From positions 806,001 to 870,000 of the forward strand of contig NZ_JFFR01000002.1 in NCBI RefSeq assembly GCF_000695685.1: a DNA stretch of 64,000 bases. The letters run 5' to 3'. The notes beneath the pieces were generated by a model. The model saw only the letters and a program-made list of their open reading frames with translations. It was not told where the DNA came from and made no database searches. Every line of letters begins with the position of its first letter. Positions within the stretch are counted from its first letter, which is position 1. This document shows positions 50,978 through 60,518 of the stretch, one piece after another. This stretch comes from Vibrio fortis (GTDB lineage Bacteria; Pseudomonadota; Gammaproteobacteria; Enterobacterales; Vibrionaceae). The translations under genes were made by a program, and so were the position numbers.

Positions 50978-51721
50978 GTGGATTACCCAATCTCTACAGA
51001 TGCCCTCAAAGATAAAGTAATTTTGGTTACAGGCGCTGGAGCCGGTATTGGCCGCCAAGCTGCATTGAGTTTTGCTCAACACGGTGCGACAGTGATTCTG
51101 CTCGGCCGTAACGTAAAAAACCTAGAGTTTATTTACGATGAAATCGAGAAAGCAGGCTACCCACAACCTGCGATCATCCCGTTGGATCTTAAGGGTGCAA
51201 CAAAGCAAAACTACATCGACATGGCTGAAACGATCGAATCTCAATTCGGTCGCCTAGACGGACTACTACACAACGCAGGTGTGCTTGGTACTCTGAGTCC
51301 ATTCGATCAAATCGAAGAAGACACATTTGATGATGTGATGCAGATTAACGTAAAAGCTGAGTTCTTAATGACTCAAGCTCTTCTACCGGTACTTAAGAAA
51401 GCAGAAGCGGGCCGTATCGTATTCACCTCTTCAACAGTTGGTCACTCTGGCCGTGCATTCTGGGGCTCTTACGCTATCTCTAAATTTGCGACTGAAGGCA
51501 TGATGCAGATCCTAGCCGACGAAGTAGAAGGCACTGCACTGCGTGTCAATGCGATTAACCCAGGTGCGACTCAAACACGCATGCGTGCAAAAGCTTACCC
51601 AGGCGAAGATGCAAACAAGCTGAAGACACCACTCGACATTATGCCGCTGTACTTGCACTTGATGAACCCAAGTGTGACTGACGTACACGGCCAATGCATT
51701 GATGCGCAACCTAAGCGATAA
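50978..51721 (+). CDS. yciK: YciK family short-chain dehydrogenase
   Basis: Classical SDR of 247 residues. It has the NAD(P)-binding TGAGAGIGR motif, LHNAGVLG, and the catalytic Ser/Tyr/Lys in the FTSSTVGHSGRAFWGSYAISK block. The GTG start at 50978 is preceded by AGAAGGA and matches the family N-terminus (DALKDKVILVTGAGAG); a 17-codon extension upstream is rejected. The substrate is unknown. It is divergent from sohB. Confidence 0.92.
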   Translation: MDYPISTDALKDKVILVTGAGAGIGRQAALSFAQHGATVILLGRNVKNLEFIYDEIEKAGYPQPAIIPLDLKGATKQNYIDMAETIESQFGRLDGLLHNAGVLGTLSPFDQIEEDTFDDVMQINVKAEFLMTQALLPVLKKAEAGRIVFTSSTVGHSGRAFWGSYAISKFATEGMMQILADEVEGTALRVNAINPGATQTRMRAKAYPGEDANKLKTPLDIMPLYLHLMNPSVTDVHGQCIDAQPKR

Positions 51722-51747
51722 CCGCGCAGCATTTTAGACGAAGCATA

Positions 51748-51775
51748 AAAAAAGAGCTCCTAGGAGCTCTTTTTT
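51748..51775. terminator. Bidirectional terminator yciK / ndh
   Basis: Perfect 28-bp palindrome, arms AAAAAAGAGCTCCT and AGGAGCTCTTTTTT, between two convergent genes. It gives a U-run in both directions. Confidence 0.93.
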
Positions 51776-51806
51776 AGTCATAACTACACAACTAACTTTA
51801 AGCTAA

Positions 51807-53096
51807 TTAGTGAAGCTTAAGGTTTGGACGTAGTACGCGGTTAATACGGCCTACCAACATCATCAGTGATGTCTTAATCACGCCATGTAGCGCCATTTGG
51901 TGCATGCGGTATAGCGAGATGTAAACCACGCGAGCAATGCGACCTTCAACCATCATTGAACCTTTGGTTAGGTTACCCATCAAGCTACCAACCGTTGAGA
52001 AGCGGCTCAAAGAAACCAAAGAGCCTTTATCTTTGTAGATATAAGCCTTCTGCTCACGACCATTTAGTTTGGCAATGATGTTGCTGAATGCGCATCTAGC
52101 CATTTGATGAGCCGCTTGAGCACGTGGTGGGACAAAAGAGCCGTCCGCTTGTGTGCATTGTGCTAGGTCACCAATAACGAAAATATCGTCATCACGTGTC
52201 GTTTGCAGTGTATCTTTCACTACCAATTGGTTGATACGGTTTGTCTCTAAACCACCGATGTCTTTAATGAAATCTGGCGCTTTGATGCCTGCAGCCCAAA
52301 CCATGATCTGAGCAGGGATCTTCTCACCCTCTTTAGTCGTTAGACCATCAGCGTCAGCTTGCGTCACCATAGTCATAGTACGAACGTTCACACCAAGCTT
52401 AGTCAGCTCAGAGTGTGCCGCACTTGAGATACGTGGTGGAAGTGCAGGAAGAATGCGCTCACCCGCTTCGATTAAGTTTACGTTTAGCTTGCTTGAATCT
52501 AGGTCGCCAAAACCGTAAGTACGCAGCTCTTTAACCGCATTGTGCAGTTCAGCAGACAGCTCTACGCCTGTTGCACCCGCACCAACAATAGCGATGTCTA
52601 CAGTACCTTGGCCGTTCTTAGCATGCAGCTTCAGGAACTCATTGTTCATCTCGGTACGGAAACGGTGCGCCTGTTCTGGGCTATCTAGGAAGATACAGTT
52701 GTCACGGACACCTGGAGTATTGAAATCATTCGACGTTGAGCCAATCGCCATAACTAGAATGTCGTATTCCAACTCACGGCTAGGCATCAATAGTTCGCCA
52801 TTTTCATCACGAAGTTCGCTTAGGGCGATAACCTTACGTTCGCGATCGATGTCGTTAAGGCTACCCATCTGGAAATCAAAGTAGTGATTCTTTGCATGTG
52901 CACGGTAGCTCAATGCGTCGACACCTTCATCCAAAGAGCCGGTTGCTACTTCATGCAGTAACGGTTTCCAAAGGTGGCTCGCTTTGCGGTCAACCAGTGT
53001 AATCGTTGCGCGTTTTTTACGGCCTAGGGTGCGCCCTAGCTTGGTTGCTAGTTCTAAACCACCAGCACCACCGCCTACTACGATAATTTTTGTCAC
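51807..53096 (-). CDS. ndh: NADH dehydrogenase, type II
   Basis: Single-subunit, non-proton-pumping NADH:quinone oxidoreductase on the inner membrane. The 429-residue flavoprotein has an N-terminal FAD site ([17 protein letters not shown]), the second NADH-binding site ([19 protein letters not shown]) and FVIGDLAQC near the FAD ribityl chain. Length fits E. coli Ndh. In E. coli, FNR represses ndh; a perfect FNR box lies upstream here. Confidence 0.96.
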   Translation of the reverse strand: MTKIIVVGGGAGGLELATKLGRTLGRKKRATITLVDRKASHLWKPLLHEVATGSLDEGVDALSYRAHAKNHYFDFQMGSLNDIDRERKVIALSELRDENGELLMPSRELEYDILVMAIGSTSNDFNTPGVRDNCIFLDSPEQAHRFRTEMNNEFLKLHAKNGQGTVDIAIVGAGATGVELSAELHNAVKELRTYGFGDLDSSKLNVNLIEAGERILPALPPRISSAAHSELTKLGVNVRTMTMVTQADADGLTTKEGEKIPAQIMVWAAGIKAPDFIKDIGGLETNRINQLVVKDTLQTTRDDDIFVIGDLAQCTQADGSFVPPRAQAAHQMARCAFSNIIAKLNGREQKAYIYKDKGSLVSLSRFSTVGSLMGNLTKGSMMVEGRIARVVYISLYRMHQMALHGVIKTSLMMLVGRINRVLRPNLKLH

Positions 53097-53342
53097 GATG
53101 ACAATCCTCTACAAAATAAATAAATGGGGCTCGGCTCGATTACTCCAACCGATAAATTCTGTTTTCTACTCAGTAACCTGCGTTATCGCAGTGGGAAGTT
53201 CGATTCGCTTCCTATCACCGAGTGTTTAGAGGGGCTAAGACTAAAGTCATCTGCTTTAGTAAGTTCACGTGGATAAAAAAGGGCTTACCTGAGAGGTAAA
53301 GCGCAAAAAATGGGCAAGTTTATGACTCGCTCTCAATTTTTT

Positions 53343-53356
53343 TTGATATTTATCAA
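53343..53356. promoter_or_regulatory. Perfect FNR box upstream of ndh
   Basis: TTGATATTTATCAA equals the FNR consensus TTGAT-N4-ATCAA at all ten positions and lies in a wider TTTTGATA-TT-TATCAAAA palindrome. It is 247-260 bp upstream of the ndh start. Repression of ndh by FNR is established in E. coli. Confidence 0.7.
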
Positions 53357-53489
53357 AATATTTTATTACCGAACATTATATAGAGCAAAAACGTGACCGC
53401 AACTAAAATCCTTACCTTCCATGAGGTTTCGTAGAAAAAATAGTTAACGTTTGCGTCATTTTCATTCACGTTGAAAATGCGTTGAATAT

Positions 53490-53520
53490 AAAAAAAGCAG
53501 TGCTCTGAAAAGCACTGCTT
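53490..53520 (-). terminator. ycfP terminator
   Basis: AAGCAGTGCT / AGCACTGCTT perfect stem, loop CTGAAA, with an A-run on the plus strand that gives the U-run for ycfP. Confidence 0.9.
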
Positions 53521-53544
53521 CTTGCTATCAAATTTTATAAGAAA

Positions 53545-54084
53545 TTAAGCGTTCTTGAAGGCTTTCATCGCTTGTAAATGCTGAGAAATCTTCTTGAACT
53601 TGTGACTCTCTTTCTCATCCCAAATGATTTGATAATAGTCTTCAAGTTCAGCCGCTGTTTTACTGTTGTCGTGAATTTCATCTTCACGAGACAGTACAAC
53701 TAAGCAGCGATCTTTGTTCTTCATGCGATACTGGCTGACACACTTTGTTGCAATATCTTCGTATTCTTCTGGGCGATCAATTCTGCCGACCATGTTCTTT
53801 TCAGGTCTCAAATTCGGGTTGAAGATCACCTGCTTGATACCACATAAGAAGCCAATACGTTCAGACCAATATCCACCTAAGCCAACACCACAAATTATCG
53901 GGTGTGGGTCATCAGATTGTTCAATTACTTTATGCACTTCTTTAAGCAAGTGCTGCATGTCGTGTTTCGGGTGAAGAGTACTGTAGTTAATGAAACGAAC
54001 GTCATCGTCAATGAATTGCAACTGCAGTATTTTTTCGTGGTTGCCCGGGCTTGTTGAGTCAAAGCCGTGTAGGTAAATAATCAT
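53545..54084 (-). CDS. ycfP: YcfP family alpha/beta-hydrolase-like protein (UPF0227)
   Basis: A 179-residue protein matching E. coli YcfP (180 residues): [22 protein letters not shown] at the start, [18 protein letters not shown] in place of the nucleophile elbow (Gly-Leu-Gly-Gly, without a serine), and [10 protein letters not shown]. The missing nucleophile means that hydrolase activity is doubtful. It lies in the order ndh-ycfP-thiK known from E. coli, but without nagZ between ycfP and thiK. Confidence 0.92.
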   Translation of the reverse strand: MIIYLHGFDSTSPGNHEKILQLQFIDDDVRFINYSTLHPKHDMQHLLKEVHKVIEQSDDPHPIICGVGLGGYWSERIGFLCGIKQVIFNPNLRPEKNMVGRIDRPEEYEDIATKCVSQYRMKNKDRCLVVLSREDEIHDNSKTAAELEDYYQIIWDEKESHKFKKISQHLQAMKAFKNA

Positions 54085-54192
54085 TGTACCTCCCTGGTAA
54101 AATGCTGGTACGTTTTGATAAATCTAACATGAAAAATAAGGTTTTAAAGTACAGATACCTGAATTTGCATTTTTCCCATCCTAAACGTGATC

Positions 54193-55047
54193 CTAGCTAC
54201 ATAAAGTGCAACTGAGTGCCCGCGCTTCATCCATATATTGTTCATCCCCCCACAGCTGATGAGCCAGCAAATACCAAAGCATCGCCATCATTTTGCTGCG
54301 TGGTTGCCAAGCCTCGACGCCGTCTATCCATGCTTGAGTATCATGGATACCTCGAAACTGGCAGTATTGTTTAACGGCCTCTTCTACCGGTACGTTAGCG
54401 ACCGAAATCGTCAATGTTAAATCGAGTCGAGGATCCGCTAATGCTGCATACTCCCAATCAATAATCTTAATCTCACCATGCTGACGTACAAGGTTGTAGC
54501 CACCGAGATCAAAATGACAAAGTGAATTTTCGATTGGAGGTAGGTTAGGTGCCGAGCGCCATTGTTGATAAATAGCTTCAAACTCCTCACCTCTATGCTC
54601 TTTATCAAGTCGCAACCAATAATGGTCAACTCGAGCGGTAAAACAGAAGGGATGCAGAGGGAGTCGCGAAGTGTTAACTAAATGCACAGATACCAAGGTT
54701 CTAATTAGCTGTTGAAGTGAGAGGTCATCGTGAATGGTATCCCCTTCAACCCACTCTACCAGCAAGCCTTGCTTATTGATGGTCATCGCTTGGGGTGCAA
54801 TATGAAGCTGCTCTATCGCCGAGAGCACTTGATACTCTTCATGACGCGAAATGCCGAAGGCTTCAGTAATGGAAGTAGCGGGTCGCCAGACAAAAGCTTT
54901 CCCCTCGCCAGTTTCTATCTTCCAACAACGGTTGGTGAGGCCACCGGTTAACGTTTGTGCTTTCACAGGAGGGACATCGAAATAGTCATCAAGTGAGCCT
55001 AGACTCGCATCCAGTTTTTTGGCTTCATCCCAGCAAAAAATCGCCAT
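54193..55047 (-). CDS. thiK: Phosphotransferase family kinase, thiamine kinase-like (ThiK)
   Basis: A 284-residue APH/choline-kinase-fold kinase. It shows the TGGLTNRCWKIE nucleotide loop, the catalytic Brenner motif CHFDLGGYNLV, and the IIDWEYAALADPRLDL metal site. In E. coli the gene at this place, between lpoB and ycfP, is thiK (ycfN), thiamine kinase of the salvage pathway; the position supports the call, but the substrate is not certain. The ATG at 55047 follows GGGAGAAC; an in-frame start 20 codons upstream lies inside the lpoB terminator hairpin and is rejected. Confidence 0.8.
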   Translation of the reverse strand: MAIFCWDEAKKLDASLGSLDDYFDVPPVKAQTLTGGLTNRCWKIETGEGKAFVWRPATSITEAFGISRHEEYQVLSAIEQLHIAPQAMTINKQGLLVEWVEGDTIHDDLSLQQLIRTLVSVHLVNTSRLPLHPFCFTARVDHYWLRLDKEHRGEEFEAIYQQWRSAPNLPPIENSLCHFDLGGYNLVRQHGEIKIIDWEYAALADPRLDLTLTISVANVPVEEAVKQYCQFRGIHDTQAWIDGVEAWQPRSKMMAMLWYLLAHQLWGDEQYMDEARALSCTLCS

Positions 55048-55065
55048 ACTCTCTGTTCTCCCTAT

Positions 55066-55098
55066 AAAAAAGACACCAACGTTACCGCCAGTGTCTTT
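55066..55098 (-). terminator. lpoB terminator
   Basis: AAAGACAC / GTGTCTTT stem with a 14-base loop and a U-run on the minus strand. It lies between lpoB and thiK and overlaps the upstream in-frame extension of thiK. Confidence 0.7.
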
Positions 55099-55169
55099 TA
55101 TTCTCACTCAATCCAAGTGTAGCTTAAAGAGCCGTGCATAATGCAACACTCTATATGGCTACTGCTTGA

Positions 55170-55760
55170 TTACAGACCCAGTAGGCTCTTAGATTTTTGC
55201 TTACGGATTTCTGTTTCATCTGCCCATTCGATTAGACCAGACTCAAGATCCATTAAACGCATTGTCATTTTGTAGTAAACGTCTTGGTCACTACCGTCGT
55301 TCTTAACGATGCTTGATAGGTTGCCGTAAAGCATGTATTGAGCGCCAACCATCTTACCGAACTGAATCGCTGAGCTTTGGTTAACAAGCTCATCGTTGTT
55401 CTGGAAGTTCAGTTGTTCACGAACTGACTCAACGCGGTCCATGTCAACGAAACGGAACTTGCCTGAATTCAACATCTTAGTACTGATCGTATCTGTGATA
55501 GATTCAGTATCGATGTGCTCGCTGGTTTTGTTCTTAATACGCTCTACAAACACGATCGGACGCTGATCACGGGTGATGTAAGAAACCGAACCAGAAGCCA
55601 TCATGCTATCAACCATTTCGCCAGCAATCGTTTGAAGGTCCGTAGAACCGAAATCGATGGTTGTGGTCTCTACAGCTTGCGCATCACCATAACTTACTTT
55701 GTTTGAACAACCGCCTAGAATTACTGCCAATCCTAATAGCGCAATGACACTCTTTTTCAT
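55170..55760 (-). CDS. lpoB: Penicillin-binding protein activator LpoB
   Basis: Outer membrane lipoprotein that activates PBP1b transpeptidase and glycosyltransferase functions. The 196-residue precursor has lipobox LGGC (C18), then the LpoB domain: TTIDFGSTDLQTIAGEMVDSM, PIVFVERIKNKTSEHID, and ALYGNL-like GAQYMLYGNLSSIV. It lacks the long disordered Pro-rich linker of E. coli LpoB. First noted in the hinT-ycfL-lpoB order of enterics, kept here with an extra COG3014 gene upstream. Confidence 0.9.
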   Translation of the reverse strand: MKKSVIALLGLAVILGGCSNKVSYGDAQAVETTTIDFGSTDLQTIAGEMVDSMMASGSVSYITRDQRPIVFVERIKNKTSEHIDTESITDTISTKMLNSGKFRFVDMDRVESVREQLNFQNNDELVNQSSAIQFGKMVGAQYMLYGNLSSIVKNDGSDQDVYYKMTMRLMDLESGLIEWADETEIRKQKSKSLLGL

Positions 55761-55858
55761 TTTATTTCCTCACATATCCAAGCAGAACAACGCCCTACTC
55801 ATAAATTTTGTTGGCTTAGCTGACCAGTAGTAGTCGTGCCCAGCTTAACCGTTAAATA

Positions 55859-56242
55859 TTACTGTTCCCGAAACTGCACGCGAAATTGTGTCGCTTTCGG
55901 GTTCACTGAAATCTCTGACAAGGTGATGGTCTCGAAACCGCGGACAATGGCTTGCTTCCAAGGCCCTTGCTTCAAGTTCACTTCAAGGCCTGCATCGTCG
56001 TACCAGTAGAATCGATACAGGATGTTTTGGTCACCCTTGTAGTCGCTCGTCAGACGTACAAGTCCTCGGGTATGACCATCAACTTGATCGGTTCTAACGT
56101 CATCAACTAGCAGTCGACTACCCAGTACCTTGTCACCAAAAAATACGTTTTGCGTTAGGCCATCTACACGTACACCTGCTGTGTTATCCGCACAACCGGC
56201 CAAGGCTGCAACAGCCGCTAAGCTCACTAACCACTTTTTCAT
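55859..56242 (-). CDS. ycfL: YcfL family lipoprotein
   Basis: A 127-residue lipoprotein with signal MKKWLVSLAAVAALAGC (C17) and a small beta-rich domain ending in KATQFRVQFREQ. E. coli YcfL holds the same position between hinT and lpoB. The ATG overlaps the stop of the COG3014 gene by one base (TAATG), so the two are coupled. Function unknown; its place suggests a role with LpoB in cell wall synthesis. Confidence 0.88.
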   Translation of the reverse strand: MKKWLVSLAAVAALAGCADNTAGVRVDGLTQNVFFGDKVLGSRLLVDDVRTDQVDGHTRGLVRLTSDYKGDQNILYRFYWYDDAGLEVNLKQGPWKQAIVRGFETITLSEISVNPKATQFRVQFREQ

Positions 56243-57633
56243 TACAGCCTCCCTAGCTGCTTGTGCCACATGGTGGCGTTATTCCCTTGGCGAGAAACCC
56301 AAACTAATGTGGTTTGCCCCTCTCGCACATCAAACTGATACGACTTGCCGCCCGCTTCTAGCGTGTAGTTGCCAGAAGTCGCCACATAGGTACTGCTCTT
56401 CACCTGAGCAGGTAGCGACTGCCAACTGCGAGTATCAGGTTGTTCAGTCAGCGTATTCCAAACATTGAACAACAAGTTACCGACATCATCGCCTTTGGTC
56501 GCTTCTTTACGAATTCGGTCTTTCGCGACCACTCGCAGTGCTTGGCGAATAACAATACCCGGCAGACGCTCAGATAAATCGTTCTGTGCCATTGCGTCTA
56601 CATCGGTCAACAAACTGCCATTGAGCGAGGTACCGTTGATGCGAATCGACGTAAATCTTTCATTTGGCTGCTTTGAATAGTATGGCAGAGCTAGAGAATA
56701 TATGGCGCCTTGGTCACGACTGTCATAAACAGGTAAATCTAAACGCCAGCTGTCCATTGCTTGTACAACGCTCTGCTCATCTAAGACGATTACTCGCCCT
56801 TCGCCAGATTTAAGAGACGCTGGCATCGAGTAGCGTTTTTTCAACTTCACCAAATCTTCACGCATACCAAGGCGCTGAGCCACCAGCATAGTGCGCTCAA
56901 TAACCTGTTGATTGTCAGGCATAACCGCCAAGGCACGTCGATAATCAACATACGCACTGTTGAGGTCATTGGACGCTTCATAAAGCAGACCAGACAAGAA
57001 CATCAAATAGGCATTTTGTACCGATTGTAGCTTTTTGCCTGCGTCCGGGTAGTTCGAGAGAATGCTGCCAACGTTAGCCGAAAGGCCTTGCGAGCGAGCA
57101 TCATTTGCTGCTTGCTGCAATTCTGCTTCACGTTGCTTCTTTGCTTGCTCTTGAACTTGGTTAGCGCGACGCATCTCAACCAATGCGCCCTCTAAATCAT
57201 TCTGTTTGAGATAATTCAGCCCAAGATAAAGATGAAGAAAGCCTAATTCATAGTCGGCTGGGGTATATTCGGTAATATTGTCATTAACTGCTAACGCACC
57301 AACGCTCGCCGCGCTGTCCGTCACCGATACCACGGCTTTATCTTGCTGAACTCTTACGGCTTGGTCTGCTTGTTCAAACCAAGACTTACTCTCTGCATAT
57401 TGTTGGTCTAGTAAATATACGCGGCCTTTTTCAAGGTTATCCAAAATGTCGCCTGCGGCATAATCGGGCAATTCTTGCTGCGCTTCTGAGTAATCACCCG
57501 CTCTTAACGCTTTATACACACTCTCGTTTTGAGCACTGTAGTGACTAAACAAGTTCCCCGCAGACATGCTTGCACACCCAACGGTCAATGCCGACATCAT
57601 CGCGACTGAAACGAACTTAACGTACTGTTTCAA
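56242..57633 (-). CDS. COG3014 family lipoprotein with TPR-like repeats
   Basis: A 463-residue lipoprotein with signal MKQYVKFVSVAMMSALTVGC (C20). The N-terminal half (about 30-250) is helical with tetratricopeptide-like repeats (GDYSEAQQELPDY, LGLNYLKQNDLEGALVEMRRA, NDLNSAYVDYRRALAVMPDN). The C-terminal half is beta-rich, with FDVREGQTTLVWVSRQ near its end. The COG3014 family has no defined function. It forms one transcript with ycfL and lpoB, which implies an envelope or peptidoglycan role. Confidence 0.85.
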   Translation of the reverse strand: MKQYVKFVSVAMMSALTVGCASMSAGNLFSHYSAQNESVYKALRAGDYSEAQQELPDYAAGDILDNLEKGRVYLLDQQYAESKSWFEQADQAVRVQQDKAVVSVTDSAASVGALAVNDNITEYTPADYELGFLHLYLGLNYLKQNDLEGALVEMRRANQVQEQAKKQREAELQQAANDARSQGLSANVGSILSNYPDAGKKLQSVQNAYLMFLSGLLYEASNDLNSAYVDYRRALAVMPDNQQVIERTMLVAQRLGMREDLVKLKKRYSMPASLKSGEGRVIVLDEQSVVQAMDSWRLDLPVYDSRDQGAIYSLALPYYSKQPNERFTSIRINGTSLNGSLLTDVDAMAQNDLSERLPGIVIRQALRVVAKDRIRKEATKGDDVGNLLFNVWNTLTEQPDTRSWQSLPAQVKSSTYVATSGNYTLEAGGKSYQFDVREGQTTLVWVSRQGNNATMWHKQLGRL

Positions 57634-57651
57634 AGATTAACTCCTGCCTAT

Positions 57652-57701
57652 CTATACCAACCAACGCTTTGGACTACAGTTCACGCAGAAAGTTGGTATA
57701 G
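57652..57701. repeat. Short palindromic repeat with TATACCAAC ends
   Basis: Perfect 10-bp inverted repeat, CTATACCAAC / GTTGGTATAG, with a 30-base centre, lying between hinT and the COG3014 gene. The ends are similar to those of the larger element at 31086-31248. It has no U-run of terminator type. Confidence 0.55.
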
Positions 57702-57715
57702 AAAGTCATTTTTTA

Positions 57716-58066
57716 TTAGCTCATTAATAGTGGGCCAAGAGGGCGACCACCTACGAGGTGCATATGAATATGATAAACTTCTTGGCCACCGTGAGAGTTA
57801 CAATTCACAATCAGTCGGTAACCATCTTCTGCAATACCCTCTTCTTTCGCCAGTTTACGAGCAACCGTAAATAGACGCCCCATCATCGCTTCATCTTCCG
57901 CTTCAACATCATTCGCTGTTGGAATCAGCTTGTTTGGGATAATCAGGATATGACTTGGCGCACGAGGATTAATGTCACGAAACGCGGTAACTAGATCGTC
58001 CTGGTAAAGAAGGTCTGCTGGAATATCTTTATTAATTATTTTGCTAAAAATGGTTTCTTCAGCCAT
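57716..58066 (-). CDS. hinT: Histidine triad nucleotide-binding protein HinT
   Basis: A 116-residue purine nucleoside phosphoramidase. The HIT signature HIHMHLVGG is intact, with QEVYHIHMH carrying the nucleophilic histidine; the N-terminal block is [18 protein letters not shown]. The ATG at 58066 follows GGAG; a start four codons upstream is rejected. It is the first gene before the COG3014-ycfL-lpoB cluster, as in enterics. Confidence 0.95.
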   Translation of the reverse strand: MAEETIFSKIINKDIPADLLYQDDLVTAFRDINPRAPSHILIIPNKLIPTANDVEAEDEAMMGRLFTVARKLAKEEGIAEDGYRLIVNCNSHGGQEVYHIHMHLVGGRPLGPLLMS

Positions 58067-58344
58067 GTTTTTCTCCAATAAAACATTTACTTCTAAGAGC
58101 TTTGAGTATGCGTCAAGCCACTAGAAACCTCAATCAACCTGAGCTAAAGCATAATAAAAAACAGTGTTCAAATCAAAGAAAACCCTATCAAGCGCAAAAG
58201 AATGTTATGTCGCTTATTGCTGACAGCTATTTTTGACGGGTGCGTCATAAAATGTGTTACTGGAACTCAATAGAATGCTGACACTTTTGTTACTTTGTTT
58301 TGGACCGGATTTTCGGTCTGTATTTATTTTTAGGGAGAATGGCC

Positions 58345-60336
58345 ATGAAAGGCTCAGTGATAAAACGCATGTATGCGGGCTTCGCACTGATCATCATCAT
58401 GTTTGCAATTACGATTACAATCATGATGAGCAGCATGAATCAGATACACAGTAATTTCGAAAGCGTCTCAAAATCTTCGCTGCCTCTTGTTACTCTCTCT
58501 AATCAAACCAGTGTGCAGCTACTCTCTGCAGACAAATCCTTTAAAGATTACCTCACTACACAGAATCAAGAGCGCATGACAGCAATGCGCAGTGAATTTG
58601 CTCAATCACAACAAGCATTTTCTTCTGTACTTAATGAACTTGAAGTAGCTAGCGCAACGAACCCTGTACTGGTAGAGCGTGTTGAACAGCTAAAACAACT
58701 CGAAGAGCGCTACTTCTCTGAAGCAGAAGAAGCGATGAACAACTACGTCGCGATGTTTGAAGCACAAGAGCAAGTACAAAAAGCATCGCGCGAATTCCAA
58801 CGCCTACACTCAGAATTAACAGTTGGGATGAAAGAGTATGTTGCCGATCAGAAAAGCATCTCTGTGAAGGTAATGGCGAAAAGCTACTTTATTAAGCTGA
58901 AAGACGCAGAGGTGATCACCTCTGATGCTCTAGCAAGCTCAGATGTAGAGTTAGTTCAAAGCGCAGTAAACAAAAACAAAAAAGCGGTAACACACCTTAA
59001 CTACGCATACCGTGGTTTAACGACTCAACTGCCCGAGCTAAAAGGCGCGTTCGATGAGTCGGTACAAAAGTTCACGAAAGACGTTGGTCAAAAAGGCGGT
59101 GTACTTGATAAACATAATAACTACCTACAAGCGAAGAAGGCACTCTACATCAACATCGCTAACCTAGCTGTAGACGTTGACCAAGCAATGGCCGTTCTGG
59201 ACTCATTCAACGTCACGGCGGGTGAACAGCTTAATAGCTCACTGGCAGATGCAGGTGAAGTCTACGACCAAGGCCTAATGAAAGCTATCGCGATTGGTGT
59301 TGTGGTGACGGTATTCGCAGCAGCGATTGGCTATCACATTGCACACAGTGTGCGCGAACCTTTGACTCGTATTTTGCATGCACTTGAAGGGCTAACACAG
59401 GGTGATATGACTAAGCGTATCGACATTCGTTACGACAACGAATTTAGCCGGGTGAGTCGTCATATCAACACTCTTGCCGATAACCTACATAATATTCTAG
59501 TTAAGCTAAATGAAGCATCTGATGAGCTAACTGAAACCGCAAGCATCAACCAGAAGACCTCTTCTACAACGCAAGGTCAGCTCAGCAATCAGCGCGAACA
59601 GACTGCTAACGTGGCAACGGCAATGACAGAGATGTCACATTCGGTGCAAGAAGTCGCAAGCAGCGCGCAGAGCTCATTAACCATGGTTCAACAGGTTGAG
59701 TCAGCATCTGAATCCGGTCGTCAAATCATGAACACCAACATCAGCACCATCAATCAGCTAGAGACTCGCCTCAATGAGTCGGTTGTCGCTGTGGGTGAAC
59801 TGCAACAGATGAGTAGCCAGATTGGCTCAATCCTAGATGTAATTCGTGGTATTGCAGAACAAACCAACCTACTTGCACTCAATGCCGCTATCGAGGCTGC
59901 ACGTGCGGGTGAACAAGGCCGTGGCTTTGCTGTAGTAGCTGACGAGGTTCGCGTTCTTGCTCAGAAGACCACGCAATCTACCTCTGAGATTGAAACTATG
60001 ATCAGCAACCTACAGTCGAGCTCTAAGACAGCAGGTAACGTGATTGAGAGCTGTATGAATGATATGGAAATGTCGGTTGAGCAGGCTTCCAATGCCAATA
60101 GTGCGATGGAAGAGATTCAAGCGCTTATCCTAGAGATCAGCCACATGAGTACACATATTTCTCAGGCGGCAGCAGAACAAAGTGAGACATCGAGCGACAT
60201 TGCACGCAACATTGAAGACATCAACCACATTGCGGATGCAAGTTATCAAGCGATGTCGTCAATCGCTCAAGCGAGTGAGAACCTAACGATTCTTGCGAAC
60301 CAACAAGGAGATTTGGTGCACCAATTCAAACTTTAG
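58345..60336 (+). CDS. Methyl-accepting chemotaxis protein with helical periplasmic sensor
   Basis: A 663-residue chemoreceptor. Membrane segment 1 is at about 10-30; a long all-helical periplasmic domain (about 31-310), rich in Gln, Glu and Ala, resembles helical bimodular (HBM) sensors; membrane segment 2 is [21 protein letters not shown], followed by HAMP ([20 protein letters not shown]). The signalling tip [34 protein letters not shown] is conserved. The ATG at 58345 has the AGGGAGA ribosome binding site at normal spacing. No C-terminal pentapeptide. Ligand unknown. Confidence 0.94.
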   Translation: MKGSVIKRMYAGFALIIIMFAITITIMMSSMNQIHSNFESVSKSSLPLVTLSNQTSVQLLSADKSFKDYLTTQNQERMTAMRSEFAQSQQAFSSVLNELEVASATNPVLVERVEQLKQLEERYFSEAEEAMNNYVAMFEAQEQVQKASREFQRLHSELTVGMKEYVADQKSISVKVMAKSYFIKLKDAEVITSDALASSDVELVQSAVNKNKKAVTHLNYAYRGLTTQLPELKGAFDESVQKFTKDVGQKGGVLDKHNNYLQAKKALYINIANLAVDVDQAMAVLDSFNVTAGEQLNSSLADAGEVYDQGLMKAIAIGVVVTVFAAAIGYHIAHSVREPLTRILHALEGLTQGDMTKRIDIRYDNEFSRVSRHINTLADNLHNILVKLNEASDELTETASINQKTSSTTQGQLSNQREQTANVATAMTEMSHSVQEVASSAQSSLTMVQQVESASESGRQIMNTNISTINQLETRLNESVVAVGELQQMSSQIGSILDVIRGIAEQTNLLALNAAIEAARAGEQGRGFAVVADEVRVLAQKTTQSTSEIETMISNLQSSSKTAGNVIESCMNDMEMSVEQASNANSAMEEIQALILEISHMSTHISQAAAEQSETSSDIARNIEDINHIADASYQAMSSIAQASENLTILANQQGDLVHQFKL

Positions 60337-60394
60337 GTCCACTTTAAAGCGAATAAAGGTAAGACTTTGCTCGCACCAAATCGTTAACTGACTG

Positions 60395-60434
60395 AACAAG
60401 GGTAACTTTTATCAAAGGTTACCCTTGTTTTTTT
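60395..60434 (+). terminator. Chemoreceptor gene terminator
   Basis: AACAAGGGTAAC / GTTACCCTTGTT, perfect 12-bp stem with an 11-base loop, followed by T residues. Confidence 0.9.
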
Positions 60435-60518
60435 AAGGCGTTGTCATTATATGAGTATTATGGCTTGCTGCTTTCCGTTACGATCCCATTTTGAGCGAGC
60501 CAATATTAAGGAATTTAT

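Larger units (their letters stand above)
53097..53544. other. Upstream region of ndh
   Basis: This 448-bp stretch lies between two minus-strand genes, ndh and ycfP. It holds the ycfP terminator, then the ndh promoter region with a perfect FNR box (listed separately). No gene was found. Confidence 0.5.
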
